The notes beneath the pieces were generated by a model. The model ran no database searches, was not told the DNA's origin, and saw only the letters and a program-made list of their open reading frames with translations. A program made the translations under genes and the position numbers. A stretch of DNA of 64,000 nt from Empedobacter tilapiae (GTDB taxonomy: Bacteria; Bacteroidota; Bacteroidia; Flavobacteriales; Weeksellaceae): contig NZ_SRPE01000008.1 in assembly GCF_004785645.1 (NCBI RefSeq), positions 62,001 through 126,000 on the forward strand, given 5' to 3'. The stretch's first letter is position 1, and the number at the start of each line of letters is the position of its first letter. Below are positions 45,313-53,944 of this stretch, piece by piece.

Positions 45313-47456
45313 CGACTTACGAATTGCTTTCTGAGCCGATCCGAAAGTACATAAGAGATAAACGTTGGGATAGTTTTCGTCCGATTCAGGAAGCTGCAAT
45401 TCAGAGAATTACTTCTACTGATAACAATTACATATTAATATCAAGAACCGCTTCTGGTAAAACGGAAGCGGCTTTTCTTCCTATTTTATCAAAAGTAAAT
45501 TTTAAAGAATCTGGTGTTAAAGTCTTGTACATTTCACCTTTAATTGCTTTAATTAATGACCAGTTTTTGCGAATAGAACAACTTTGCAATTATTTGGATA
45601 TTTCTGTAACAAAATGGCATGGCGAAGCTAGTAAAAGTAAAAAAGAACAGCTTCTAAAAAATCCAAATGGAATTCTTCTCATTACACCAGAGTCTATTGA
45701 AGCAATGTTTTGCAATAAACCTCATAATGTTGTTCAACTTTTTTCCCTGCTGGAATATATTGTTATTGACGAAATACATAATTTTTTAGGTTCAGATAGA
45801 GGTTTACAATTACAATCTTTGATTCACAGATTGCAGCAAAAAAGCTCTAAAAAAGTATCTGTAGTTGGACTTTCAGCAACCGTGAGTGATGCAAACCAAT
45901 ATGTTGAGTTAAAGTCATTTTTTGGTAATCCAGATCATACAAAAGTCATTAGAGATACTACACCAAAACCTATTAATGCAGATTTTAGATATTTCGATTC
46001 CAATTCTACGGAATTGCCTTTGGATCTTTTAAAAGATTTGTATAAAGAAACTAGAGATTGTAAAGCATTAGTTTTTCCCAATGCAAGAGGACGTGTGGAA
46101 GAAGTTGCTGTAAAATTGAAGAAAATTTCCGATAAAGTTGGAGGTCATCAAAATTATTTTTCTCATCATTCGGCTGTAGATAAAGAAACGCGTGAATATG
46201 TAGAGTTTTTTGCAAAAAATACAAATCAACAAAATTTCACCATTTCTTGTACTTCAACTTTAGAATTAGGAATTGATATTGGTAATGTAGATAAAGTTGT
46301 TCAGATTGATGCTACACACAGTATTGCATCGCTAATACAGCGTATCGGGAGAAGTGGAAGACGAGTAGGAAAAGATAGTAATTTAGTTCTTTATTCAACG
46401 GATTCTTGGAGTTTTTTGCAATCGTTGGCGTCTTGGCTTTTATATCAAGAAAATTTTATAGAGCCAGTTTTTATCTCAGATAAGCCTTATGATGTTCTTT
46501 TGCATCAGATTTTATCTATTGTTAAAAGTTCTTCAGGAATTGAAATTGAGAAGTTATATTTGCAAGTTTCAAACAATCCTGCTTTTCTAAAAATTAGTAA
46601 AAACGAAGTTTTATCGCTCATTAATCATCTCATAGGTTTAGATTTTTTAGAAAAAATAGGAAATGAAATTATTCTTGGGATCGATGCTGAACCGCTTGTA
46701 AACTCTAAAGATTTTTATTCACTTTTTAAAACAGATACTTTTTTAAAAGTTGTAAACTCGGGCAATAAAATAGGTGAATTGCCTTTGTCTCCTCAATTAA
46801 TTGTAAACGAAAATGTATTTCTATCAGCTCGAATTTGGAAAATAATTGACGTAGATTTTAAATCCAAAAAAGTTGAAGTTATTCCGACAAATGATGGTAA
46901 AAAACCTCTTTTCTTCGGAAATAGTGCAGATGTAGCTTCAAAGATTAGAGAAAAAATGTTTGAAGTGCTTACATCCAAAACAGATTATGATTTTATAGAT
47001 GAAAACAGCAGGTTTGCTTTATTCGAATTGCAAAAAGAATTTTCATTTCTCAAAATTGAAAATCTTAAAAAACAACGCCCAGTTTTGATAAAAGAAAAAT
47101 CGAAAATCTTTTATACTTTTTCAAGTTCAAAAGTTAATAGAACTATTTCTTTTCTCTTGACTTTAAACAAAATTGAAAATAGGATAGATGAATCATCAAG
47201 TTCTATCGAGCTTATTAATGAATCTTTTTCGGTTGATGATTTTACAAATATTCTAAAAAATATTGAGAAAAAGGAAATAGAAAAGCAACTTCAAATGCTT
47301 TTAGCTTTTGAAAAAGGACAAGAAATGCTTGATTTTTCAAAATGGGCTATCTATCTACCACTTGAAATGCAGATAGATTTAATCAAAACAAAGTACTTCG
47401 ATTTTAATGAAGTTAAAAATTTTGGAGAAACAAACATGTTTGTGAAATATAAGTAA
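45309..47456 (+). CDS. Lhr-like superfamily II helicase (BrxHII-like)
   Basis: A 715-residue DEAD/DEAH-type helicase: RPIQEAAI (Q-like motif), SRTASGKTEA (motif I, about residue 45), IDEIHN (motif II, about 154), GLSATV (III), STLELGIDIGNVD (V) and RIGRSGRR (VI, about 345). Beyond residue ~400 is a unique region with winged-helix-like segments. Order and overlap with the BrxD-like gene fit BREX type helper genes and the TerB-C/ATPase/helicase cluster. It probably translocates on DNA in a defence or repair process. No nuclease domain is visible. Confidence 0.85.
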   Translation: MTTYELLSEPIRKYIRDKRWDSFRPIQEAAIQRITSTDNNYILISRTASGKTEAAFLPILSKVNFKESGVKVLYISPLIALINDQFLRIEQLCNYLDISVTKWHGEASKSKKEQLLKNPNGILLITPESIEAMFCNKPHNVVQLFSLLEYIVIDEIHNFLGSDRGLQLQSLIHRLQQKSSKKVSVVGLSATVSDANQYVELKSFFGNPDHTKVIRDTTPKPINADFRYFDSNSTELPLDLLKDLYKETRDCKALVFPNARGRVEEVAVKLKKISDKVGGHQNYFSHHSAVDKETREYVEFFAKNTNQQNFTISCTSTLELGIDIGNVDKVVQIDATHSIASLIQRIGRSGRRVGKDSNLVLYSTDSWSFLQSLASWLLYQENFIEPVFISDKPYDVLLHQILSIVKSSSGIEIEKLYLQVSNNPAFLKISKNEVLSLINHLIGLDFLEKIGNEIILGIDAEPLVNSKDFYSLFKTDTFLKVVNSGNKIGELPLSPQLIVNENVFLSARIWKIIDVDFKSKKVEVIPTNDGKKPLFFGNSADVASKIREKMFEVLTSKTDYDFIDENSRFALFELQKEFSFLKIENLKKQRPVLIKEKSKIFYTFSSSKVNRTISFLLTLNKIENRIDESSSSIELINESFSVDDFTNILKNIEKKEIEKQLQMLLAFEKGQEMLDFSKWAIYLPLEMQIDLIKTKYFDFNEVKNFGETNMFVKYK

Positions 47457-47519
47457 TGTTACAATTGTAATTATAAAAAAATGGTTTTAAAAGATAAGAA
47501 TTATCACTTAAAAATTTCA

Positions 47520-47580
47520 TTTAAAAACGTCAAAAATTACATAAAACGTTCGACTGAAATAACTGTCAGCCCGCTAAAAG
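47520..47580 (+). ncRNA. Candidate small RNA / 61-nt repeat, copy 1
   Basis: The segment TTTAAAAACGTCAAAAAT through CCCGCTAAAAG is 53/61 identical to 47677-47737. The terminal hairpin is degenerate in this copy (two mismatches). The strand is set by the poly-T ends on the plus strand. ATTTTTTATTTATT follows shortly after. No open reading frame of interest covers it. The whole gap 47457-47879 holds only these two repeats and terminators. Confidence 0.4.
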
Positions 47581-47676
47581 ACAAAGAGAACCATTTTTTA
47601 TTTATTCTTAAATCATATCATTTTTTTTGTTATATTTTATAGAATGATTTTTTGAAAATCTGAAAATTAAAGTTTA

Positions 47677-47767
47677 TTTAAAAACGTCAAAAATGACATC
47701 AAATGTTCGACAGAAGTACCTTTCAGCCCGCTGAAAGGGATTCTATTATTTAGAATCTCTTTTTTTT
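47677..47767 (+). ncRNA. Candidate small RNA / 61-nt repeat, copy 2, with terminator
   Basis: Second copy of the 61-nt element. It ends in a hairpin CTTTCAG-CCCG-CTGAAAG (47720-47737, plus one more C-G pair). Directly after is GATTCT (47739-47744) pairing with AGAATC (47752-47757) and a T-tract to 47767, a Rho-independent terminator. Repeat plus hairpin plus terminator looks like a short transcript unit. Confidence 0.45.
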
Positions 47768-47809
47768 ATTTAATAAAATAAGGAGTGAGATATTATTTTT
47801 AATAACTAT

Positions 47810-47846
47810 AAAAACCTAATGACAGATATAATTCCATCATTAGGTT
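47810..47846 (-). terminator. Terminator for the minus-strand exported-protein genes
   Basis: AACCTAATGA (47813-47822) and TCATTAGGTT (47837-47846) form a perfect 10-bp stem; read on the minus strand it is followed by a run of T. It lies 34 bp past the stop of the 167-residue gene. Confidence 0.7.
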
Positions 47847-47879
47847 TGTTCAATAATTTGGTTTAAGTTAAAAAATATT

Positions 47880-48383
47880 TTATTTCCAATAATTCCAATT
47901 TGTTCCATCAAATACAGCAAGTGTTTTACTGACTGTATCATAACATATCATTCCTGCATAAGGACTTTTGACGGTTAAATGAGGATTCGAGATTTTAGGC
48001 AAAATCATAGCTTTGTCTGTTGCTTCTAAGACTAAAATGCCAGTTGCGACAGAGGTCTCGGCTCCAATAATAACTCCATTTCCTATATCATTGGATGTAT
48101 TTGAAATAAGATTTGATGTATTTCCTATATCGCTGAGATCTTTCCATACATTATTTTCAACCATACGTACCTTTTTTGTATTAATGTCGAAGACAAATGT
48201 TCCATTAGTAGGTGTTACATTTGTAGTATTGGTTACAGCAGGTAAAATAATGCCTTTTGAATTTGTTGAGCTTTGATCAAAATCTAATAATGTGTTTGAT
48301 CCAACAACGTTTGTTTTTCCTACAGCAATTTGAGCATAAGAAAAGCTACTTAAGATTAATATGGTATAAACAAGATTTTTCAT
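47880..48383 (-). CDS. Small exported protein, uncharacterised
   Basis: A 167-residue protein with a signal peptide (MKNLVYTILILSSFSYAQ). It contains the short phrases GTFVFDINTKKVRMVENNVWK and GMICYDTVSKTLAVFDGTNW, of the type D-T/I-x-x-K-x-L-x-(V/M)-(F/E)-(D/N)-G/N-x-W. The end of the 971-residue neighbour has the same kind of phrase (GMLIYDTSASCIKLYNGTTW). In Flavobacteria this repeat ends many surface proteins. It is 15 bp downstream of the 971-residue gene and likely co-transcribed. Function unknown. Confidence 0.65.
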   Translation of the reverse strand: MKNLVYTILILSSFSYAQIAVGKTNVVGSNTLLDFDQSSTNSKGIILPAVTNTTNVTPTNGTFVFDINTKKVRMVENNVWKDLSDIGNTSNLISNTSNDIGNGVIIGAETSVATGILVLEATDKAMILPKISNPHLTVKSPYAGMICYDTVSKTLAVFDGTNWNYWK

Positions 48384-48398
48384 AATTATAACAGTTAT

Positions 48399-51314
48399 TT
48401 ATTCATTACAAGATTTTGAAATACATTTCCAAGTTGTTCCGTTATATAATTTGATACAGCTTGCACTAGTGTCATAAATTAACATCCCTTCCTGTGGTTG
48501 AAGAACATTTGTAGAGCTAGAAACTCTAGAAATTACAAGACCTTTATTCTTTGATTCTAATACAATAAATCCATTTGGAACGTCGGCTGGCCATGTTGAT
48601 CTTGGAGAGGCTAAAGATGATATTCCTACACTTGAAGATGGAATACCTGCAGTTGAAAAATCACCTTGTTTAACACATATATTATTTTGACAAATTAGAT
48701 TTCCGTCATTAGCGGTCGGGTTACTTGCATCTATTTTAAGATTGTATACTTTTATATTGTTGAAAGCACTTATCAAAGAAAAGACCTCAAATTTAACCTC
48801 ATCAAATGGTTTAGTTGCTCGGAATCCATAATTTTTCATTCCTGTTCCAATTGATAATATGATCGATAAATCCAGTAAACTTGCATCATTAGCTACTTCT
48901 TGTAAAACACCATTTAGATAAGTTTTGACAAAAAATCCTTCCAAAACGTCTGCCTGAAGAAGATAAGGTACATCTTCTATTGTAAATCCTACGTAGGTAC
49001 CACTTGGATATCTGTTTGTTAAATCCAAAACACTTATTCCTACTGTTCCTCCAGCTCCAACATTCATGTTTAAAGTTGCATAATCCGTAGCTGATGGAGT
49101 AATTAAGTTTTGAGCGTTGTCAACTCCACACAAAGCACAAGCGAGTCCTTCAGGTCCTGTTTTAAATTGATTTATAACTACTGGGTGTGTAGGTGTGTTT
49201 TCAATAGGACGATTAGTGCTACAGTCAATAGGATTTTGACATGGATTCATAATGTATAAATCGTATATCTTAACGATTCCTAATGAAATACCTACTGGTT
49301 GTTCATAAATTAATTGTATTTCATCAAATGTAGCAGGCGCCTTGAACCCTAATGTTTTTCGAATATTTGTTGCCACATTTGCACCCAAAAGGAAATTGCT
49401 TCCTTCTATAATCCCTACTTGTGCGTTATTTCTTAATAATCGAAGTTTTAATTTAGGCAAAACAGCTACATTAATCAAACTTGTAAATTCAACATCAAAA
49501 GAAACATATGCTCCTACGCTAAAAGGTGTCAATTGTTTGTGTATAGCTATTGTCGCTGTACTAAGTGCTCCCACTGGAATATTAATGCTAGCATAAGTTA
49601 AAGGATTGTTATCTAAAATATGGTCAATATCTACAATATTTCCGACTGTAGCAATACCTGTAACTCCTGTATTGTTACCAATACTAACTGGATATTGATT
49701 CTTCCCTATTAATGTATTCGTATTACACACAAATGCTGGTCCTTCACAAAATTGTTTGACAATCATATTATAAATTTTTGTCTCACCTAACAGATCAACA
49801 CTCAATAATGTTGACATTCTAAATTGAACCTCATCAAATGGTTTTGTTGTAACAAAACCGACAACACTGCGTGGAGCACTGCCTAAAACACCTACATTTA
49901 ATAATAGCGAATTTGAATTTGATGTTTCTTGCTCTACTCCATTTAAATAAGTTCTGATTGAAATTCCACCTAATAGATTAACATTTAACAAATTTGTATT
50001 CGAGATTTCAAATCCTGCAAAATATCCTGCATTAAATTGCTGACCACTTGTCGCCACAGATAAGGTTGCTGTACCTGCTAAAGAAGCTGTTACATTAATT
50101 GAAGCATAATCATTTATATCACTATTCACAACATTATTTGAATTACTTACTGAGGCAACAGATATTCCTCCCGTACCTGTACGAATTTGTTGGACAGTTG
50201 CTGGATAAGTAGGGGCTATAATTCTAGTATCTACATTACAAGAGGGTGCTGGTCCGTTACAATTACGTTTTACCACCAAATTATAAATCTGAGTTGATCC
50301 AAACACATTAAGTCCTAGCAGATTTGTCTGAACATATTGAACCTCATTAAATGGTAGAGTTGTCGTAAATCCTACTTCAGCTCTGTTAGCACCTCCTAAT
50401 AAAGACAAACTAACGAGTAAGGTATTGCTATTCGATGTTTCTTGTAAAACACCATTCAAATAAGTGACGATTTTTGTTCCATTTAATAAATCTAAATTGA
50501 GTAGATTGGTGTTCGAAATCTCAAATCCTGCAAAAGATCCTGCATCATATGTTTTATTCAAATCTTTTACCGATACTTGAGCTGAAGCGCCTAATGCAAC
50601 CCCTAAAGACATTGTAGCAAAATCTGTTGTATCGCTATTGACAATGTTTCCAATGTTTGTAATGTTACCTACTGTTAGTCCGCTTGTTCCTGTTCTATTA
50701 TTCTCATAATTAACGACAGCTGCAAAATTATTCTCTATAATTCGAGTGCTTGTATTACAGACCAAAGTCTGCGGAGTTGCGCAAGGTGTGATGGTATAAA
50801 CATAGTTAACAGCTGTTGTTGTTATTCCTAATGTTGTGACGGTTACCCTTATTTTATTAAACGGTTTGGTTGAAGTTACTCCAAGATTTCTATTGGAAGC
50901 AGAAACAGCAGTTATAGGTACTTCTACTGTTATAGCATCTCCAGTAGCTACGTTACCTAAATATGTTTCTACTCGATAAGTTGTTGATAAAGCAACTGTA
51001 CTTGTTTCAGACAGAACTACTCCAGCATAAGTACCAGCAGGATAAGTTGTTGAATTGTTTTGTACCTCAATATTTGCTGTTGGATTAATTACTACTGAGG
51101 TCCAAGTTGCTGCATTTGTTAAATCGGAGTCTGTTAACCTATTTTTATTCGCAAAATGATCACCGAGACCTTGCGATGAATTTACAGTAAGAGCATTTGG
51201 TGCAAAATTATTGTTCGTCCAGGTAACTGGAGAGTTGCATGCTCCCTGCCCGTATGCCCAATTAAACAGGCATAGAGATAGGAACAGAAATAAATTCTGT
51301 ATAATATTTTTCAT
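48399..51314 (-). CDS. Large repeat-containing exported protein (971 aa)
   Basis: A signal peptide (residues ~1-22, LFLFLSLCLFNWAYGQ) precedes at least five tandem modules of about 130-150 residues. Each module starts with a Cys-containing edge (CNTSTRI, CNVDTRI, CNTNTLI, CSTNRPI), has SLNVG/ASINV-like strands, a TYLNGVLQETSNSN strand in several, a PFDEVQF strand and an IYNLVVK closing strand. The end is a GTTWKCISKSCNE tail and not a classical T9SS sorting domain. Such proteins are probably cell-surface adhesins. It follows the 193-residue gene and precedes the 167-residue gene on the minus strand. Confidence 0.7.
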   Translation of the reverse strand: MKNIIQNLFLFLSLCLFNWAYGQGACNSPVTWTNNNFAPNALTVNSSQGLGDHFANKNRLTDSDLTNAATWTSVVINPTANIEVQNNSTTYPAGTYAGVVLSETSTVALSTTYRVETYLGNVATGDAITVEVPITAVSASNRNLGVTSTKPFNKIRVTVTTLGITTTAVNYVYTITPCATPQTLVCNTSTRIIENNFAAVVNYENNRTGTSGLTVGNITNIGNIVNSDTTDFATMSLGVALGASAQVSVKDLNKTYDAGSFAGFEISNTNLLNLDLLNGTKIVTYLNGVLQETSNSNTLLVSLSLLGGANRAEVGFTTTLPFNEVQYVQTNLLGLNVFGSTQIYNLVVKRNCNGPAPSCNVDTRIIAPTYPATVQQIRTGTGGISVASVSNSNNVVNSDINDYASINVTASLAGTATLSVATSGQQFNAGYFAGFEISNTNLLNVNLLGGISIRTYLNGVEQETSNSNSLLLNVGVLGSAPRSVVGFVTTKPFDEVQFRMSTLLSVDLLGETKIYNMIVKQFCEGPAFVCNTNTLIGKNQYPVSIGNNTGVTGIATVGNIVDIDHILDNNPLTYASINIPVGALSTATIAIHKQLTPFSVGAYVSFDVEFTSLINVAVLPKLKLRLLRNNAQVGIIEGSNFLLGANVATNIRKTLGFKAPATFDEIQLIYEQPVGISLGIVKIYDLYIMNPCQNPIDCSTNRPIENTPTHPVVINQFKTGPEGLACALCGVDNAQNLITPSATDYATLNMNVGAGGTVGISVLDLTNRYPSGTYVGFTIEDVPYLLQADVLEGFFVKTYLNGVLQEVANDASLLDLSIILSIGTGMKNYGFRATKPFDEVKFEVFSLISAFNNIKVYNLKIDASNPTANDGNLICQNNICVKQGDFSTAGIPSSSVGISSLASPRSTWPADVPNGFIVLESKNKGLVISRVSSSTNVLQPQEGMLIYDTSASCIKLYNGTTWKCISKSCNE

Positions 51315-51371
51315 GTTTATAGTAGTTGTTTAATTAATAAATCTTTGGTTGGCAGTAGAAATATTAATTAA

Positions 51372-51953
51372 CTAAATAAACAATGAAGGAGAGCGTATTT
51401 CTAAGTGAGACAAGCAGATTGCGTAATCGCAAAAAATATAATGGTAATATTTTTTTTTGTATTGAATATCGTGGTCTGTAATCTTATTTATAAAAGTCAT
51501 AAAAAGTGCAGCATAATTATAAAATATCTCATAATAAACACCAAGAGCACTAGGTTTATATAGATTAAAAAAAGTAGAGGACTTATAGGGTAAATAAAAG
51601 AGTTTTTCGTGTTTATAAACTTTTTCTGATTGAGATAAATTTTGCTTGTCTTTGCTTTTTGATTTATTTATGGAAGTTTTAAATATCTGTTTTTTTAATA
51701 TTTTATTTTGTTGAGATGGAGTAGTATCATTTTTTTCTTTCGTCCCTATATTAGATATAATAGTGTTTTCAGAAATATAAAAAGTTGTATTCTCTTTTAT
51801 TGTTATAACTATTTTATTTGTAGGAGATTCAGAATTAACCTCTTCATTTATTTCTCCTATATAAGGAAAAACTGAAGTTGATAAAAAATACAATAATAAG
51901 AAAAGGTAAGTAGATTTAGTATGATTGAGATAATGTAATAAAAATTCTCTCAT
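51372..51953 (-). CDS. Small protein with N-terminal hydrophobic segment, uncharacterised
   Basis: A 193-residue Lys-rich protein. Residues ~14-32 are hydrophobic (TYLFLLLYFLSTSVFPYIG), a signal peptide or anchor. The rest is a Ser/Lys/Thr-rich stretch, then an aromatic region with many Tyr. It lies 57 bp upstream of the large repeat protein on the same strand. I do not recognise the family; the low-complexity composition makes the coding call less certain than its neighbours. Confidence 0.5.
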   Translation of the reverse strand: MREFLLHYLNHTKSTYLFLLLYFLSTSVFPYIGEINEEVNSESPTNKIVITIKENTTFYISENTIISNIGTKEKNDTTPSQQNKILKKQIFKTSINKSKSKDKQNLSQSEKVYKHEKLFYLPYKSSTFFNLYKPSALGVYYEIFYNYAALFMTFINKITDHDIQYKKKYYHYIFCDYAICLSHLEIRSPSLFI

Positions 51954-52164
51954 ACATGTATAGTGTTAATCGGTTGATGTTTACGAATATACAAAATTAA
52001 AAGAGAATGTTCACATAATTTTATGATTTTAATTACAAAAATAATTAATTGAAGAAAGAATCTGATAAGATTATTTTAGATTATCTAGATATCATATCAT
52101 AGATTTTGTGTGGTTTTGTCTATACTGGATTAGCAAATCACTTAAGTATATAAATATAATAAAG

Positions 52165-52203
52165 ACAAAAAATCCCTTATCTTTTTAGATAAAGGATTTC
52201 AAA
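52165..52203 (-). terminator. Terminator for the amino-acid permease gene
   Basis: AAATCCCTTATCT (52170-52182) and AGATAAAGGATTT (52187-52199) pair with one mismatch-like shift over a 4-nt loop; read on the minus strand the stem ends in a T-run. Confidence 0.65.
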
Positions 52204-52225
52204 AAAACTCAAAAATAATGATTTT

Positions 52226-53635
52226 CTAATCATCAACTTTACTATGTAGTTTTCCGTAGAAAAAATAAATACAGATTCCAATAATTAACCAAATCAAAAG
52301 TCGCCACCAGCTTTCCATTGTTAATGAAGTCATTAAATAAACACAAACAATAATTCCTAAAATAGGAACGAATGGGACTAATGGAACTTTAAATTTACGT
52401 TCGGCATTTGGCATTTTTTTACGCATCACAATGATACCAATACAAACTAAAGTAAAGGCAAATAAAGTTCCGATACTTACCATATGACCTAAATCTTTGA
52501 TTGGAACAAATCCTGCAAAAATGCTTACAAATACTAAGAAGAATAAATTAGTTTTCCAAGGCGTATGAAATTTTTTGTGTACATGTGAGAAGAATGAAGG
52601 TAATAGTCCATCATTACTCATACTGTAAAATACGCGACTTTGTCCTAGTAACATGACTAAAATAACGGAAGTATATCCTGCAATAATAGCTAAAATCAAA
52701 ACGCTTTGTAAAAATGTATAACCAGTAACTGCAAAAGCTGTAGCAGCTGGCGAAGCATCTCCTTTAAAGATTTGATAAGGTACTAAACCTGTCATCACCC
52801 AAGAAAACAATACATACAAAATAGTACAAATAACTAAAGAACCTAAAATACCTATAGGCATTCCTTTTTGTGGATTTTTTGCTTCCTGAGCTGCAGTAGA
52901 AACAGCATCGAAACCTACAAAAGCAAAGAAAACGACAGCTGCACCTGCTGCGATACCTGGCATTCCTCCGAATTGAGTTCCTGGGATATTTTTAGGAATA
53001 AATGGAATATGATTTTCAGGATTGATATGACTCCAACCTAAAACAATAAATACAATTACAACACTTACTTTTAAGACAACTAAAATATTGTTGATAATTG
53101 CAGATTCTTTTGTACCTCTGATTAATACTAAAGACAATAAGCACACAATAAATATTGCAGGTAAATTGATGATACCTCCATCTGCTGGAGCATGTAATAA
53201 TTCTTGAGGTAGATGAATATTTATTCCTTGTAAAAATTTATCGACGTATGCCGACCAACTTACGCTTACGGTAGCTGCTGCCAAAGCATATTCTAATACT
53301 AGATCCCAGCCAATAATCCAAGCAATGAATTCACCCATAGTTGCATAAGAGTAGGTGTAAGCGCTTCCTGCAACAGGTATCATAGAAGCAAACTCTGCAT
53401 AACAAAGTCCTGCAAACGCGCAACCAACAGCTGCTAATACGAATGATAAAGTAACTGCTGGACCAGCATGGTCAGCTGCAGCTATTCCTGTTAAACTAAA
53501 TAAGCCAGCACCAATGATAGCACCAATACCTAAAGCAACCAATGCTCCTGAAGACAGAGACCTTTTTAAACCACCTTCTGTTTCCTGCGAATCTTCTATT
53601 AATTTCGCTAATGGTTTAATTTTCCAAATAGACAT
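52226..53635 (-). CDS. APC-family amino-acid permease (cationic amino-acid transporter type)
   Basis: A 469-residue membrane protein with about 12 hydrophobic segments. The first transmembrane helix has the APC signature GIGAIIGAGLFSLTGIAA, followed by AVGCAFAGLCYAEFASMIPVAGSAYTY split over helices 2-3. GFDAVSTAAQEAKNPQKGMP is the conserved loop of the CAT/YfnA branch. It should be a proton-linked uptake carrier for amino acids at the inner membrane; the exact substrate cannot be read. It stands alone with its own terminator. Confidence 0.9.
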   Translation of the reverse strand: MSIWKIKPLAKLIEDSQETEGGLKRSLSSGALVALGIGAIIGAGLFSLTGIAAADHAGPAVTLSFVLAAVGCAFAGLCYAEFASMIPVAGSAYTYSYATMGEFIAWIIGWDLVLEYALAAATVSVSWSAYVDKFLQGINIHLPQELLHAPADGGIINLPAIFIVCLLSLVLIRGTKESAIINNILVVLKVSVVIVFIVLGWSHINPENHIPFIPKNIPGTQFGGMPGIAAGAAVVFFAFVGFDAVSTAAQEAKNPQKGMPIGILGSLVICTILYVLFSWVMTGLVPYQIFKGDASPAATAFAVTGYTFLQSVLILAIIAGYTSVILVMLLGQSRVFYSMSNDGLLPSFFSHVHKKFHTPWKTNLFFLVFVSIFAGFVPIKDLGHMVSIGTLFAFTLVCIGIIVMRKKMPNAERKFKVPLVPFVPILGIIVCVYLMTSLTMESWWRLLIWLIIGICIYFFYGKLHSKVDD

Positions 53636-53944
53636 AAAAATACATGTGTTAAAACTTGATGAAATGTAAAGTATTTCGAGTTTATTTTTAATAATCGAAA
53701 AATAAATTTCACTAAAATTATATATATATATAAAATGAAGTTTAATTATTAGGAATAATATAATTTAGTTGGGTTGTTCTAGTTTGTTTTTTTTATATTG
53801 ATAGAAATAAACTTATTTTTTTGCTAAAATAAAGTTTAATAATTTAAATAAATACGAATAAAATGTATTTTCACTTATTTTATTGAGACAAAAAAACCTC
53901 GAAAATTCTTTCGAGGTTTATAATTATTTGATTGAATATATTTA
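53636..53944. other. Intergenic gap between permease and fabV, with fabV terminator
   Basis: About 309 AT-rich bases. The part near 53640-53880 must hold the permease promoter on the minus strand, but no clear -7/-33 pair was fixed. ACCTCGAA (53896-53903) and TTCGAGGT (53910-53917) form an 8-bp stem followed, on the minus strand, by TTTTTTT: the terminator of fabV. No other gene is seen. Confidence 0.6.

Noticed and set aside
43996-47456. Complete BREX system
   Set aside because: Only BrxD-like ATPase and helicase are found; no PglX, PglZ, BrxC or BrxA/B gene is in the window.
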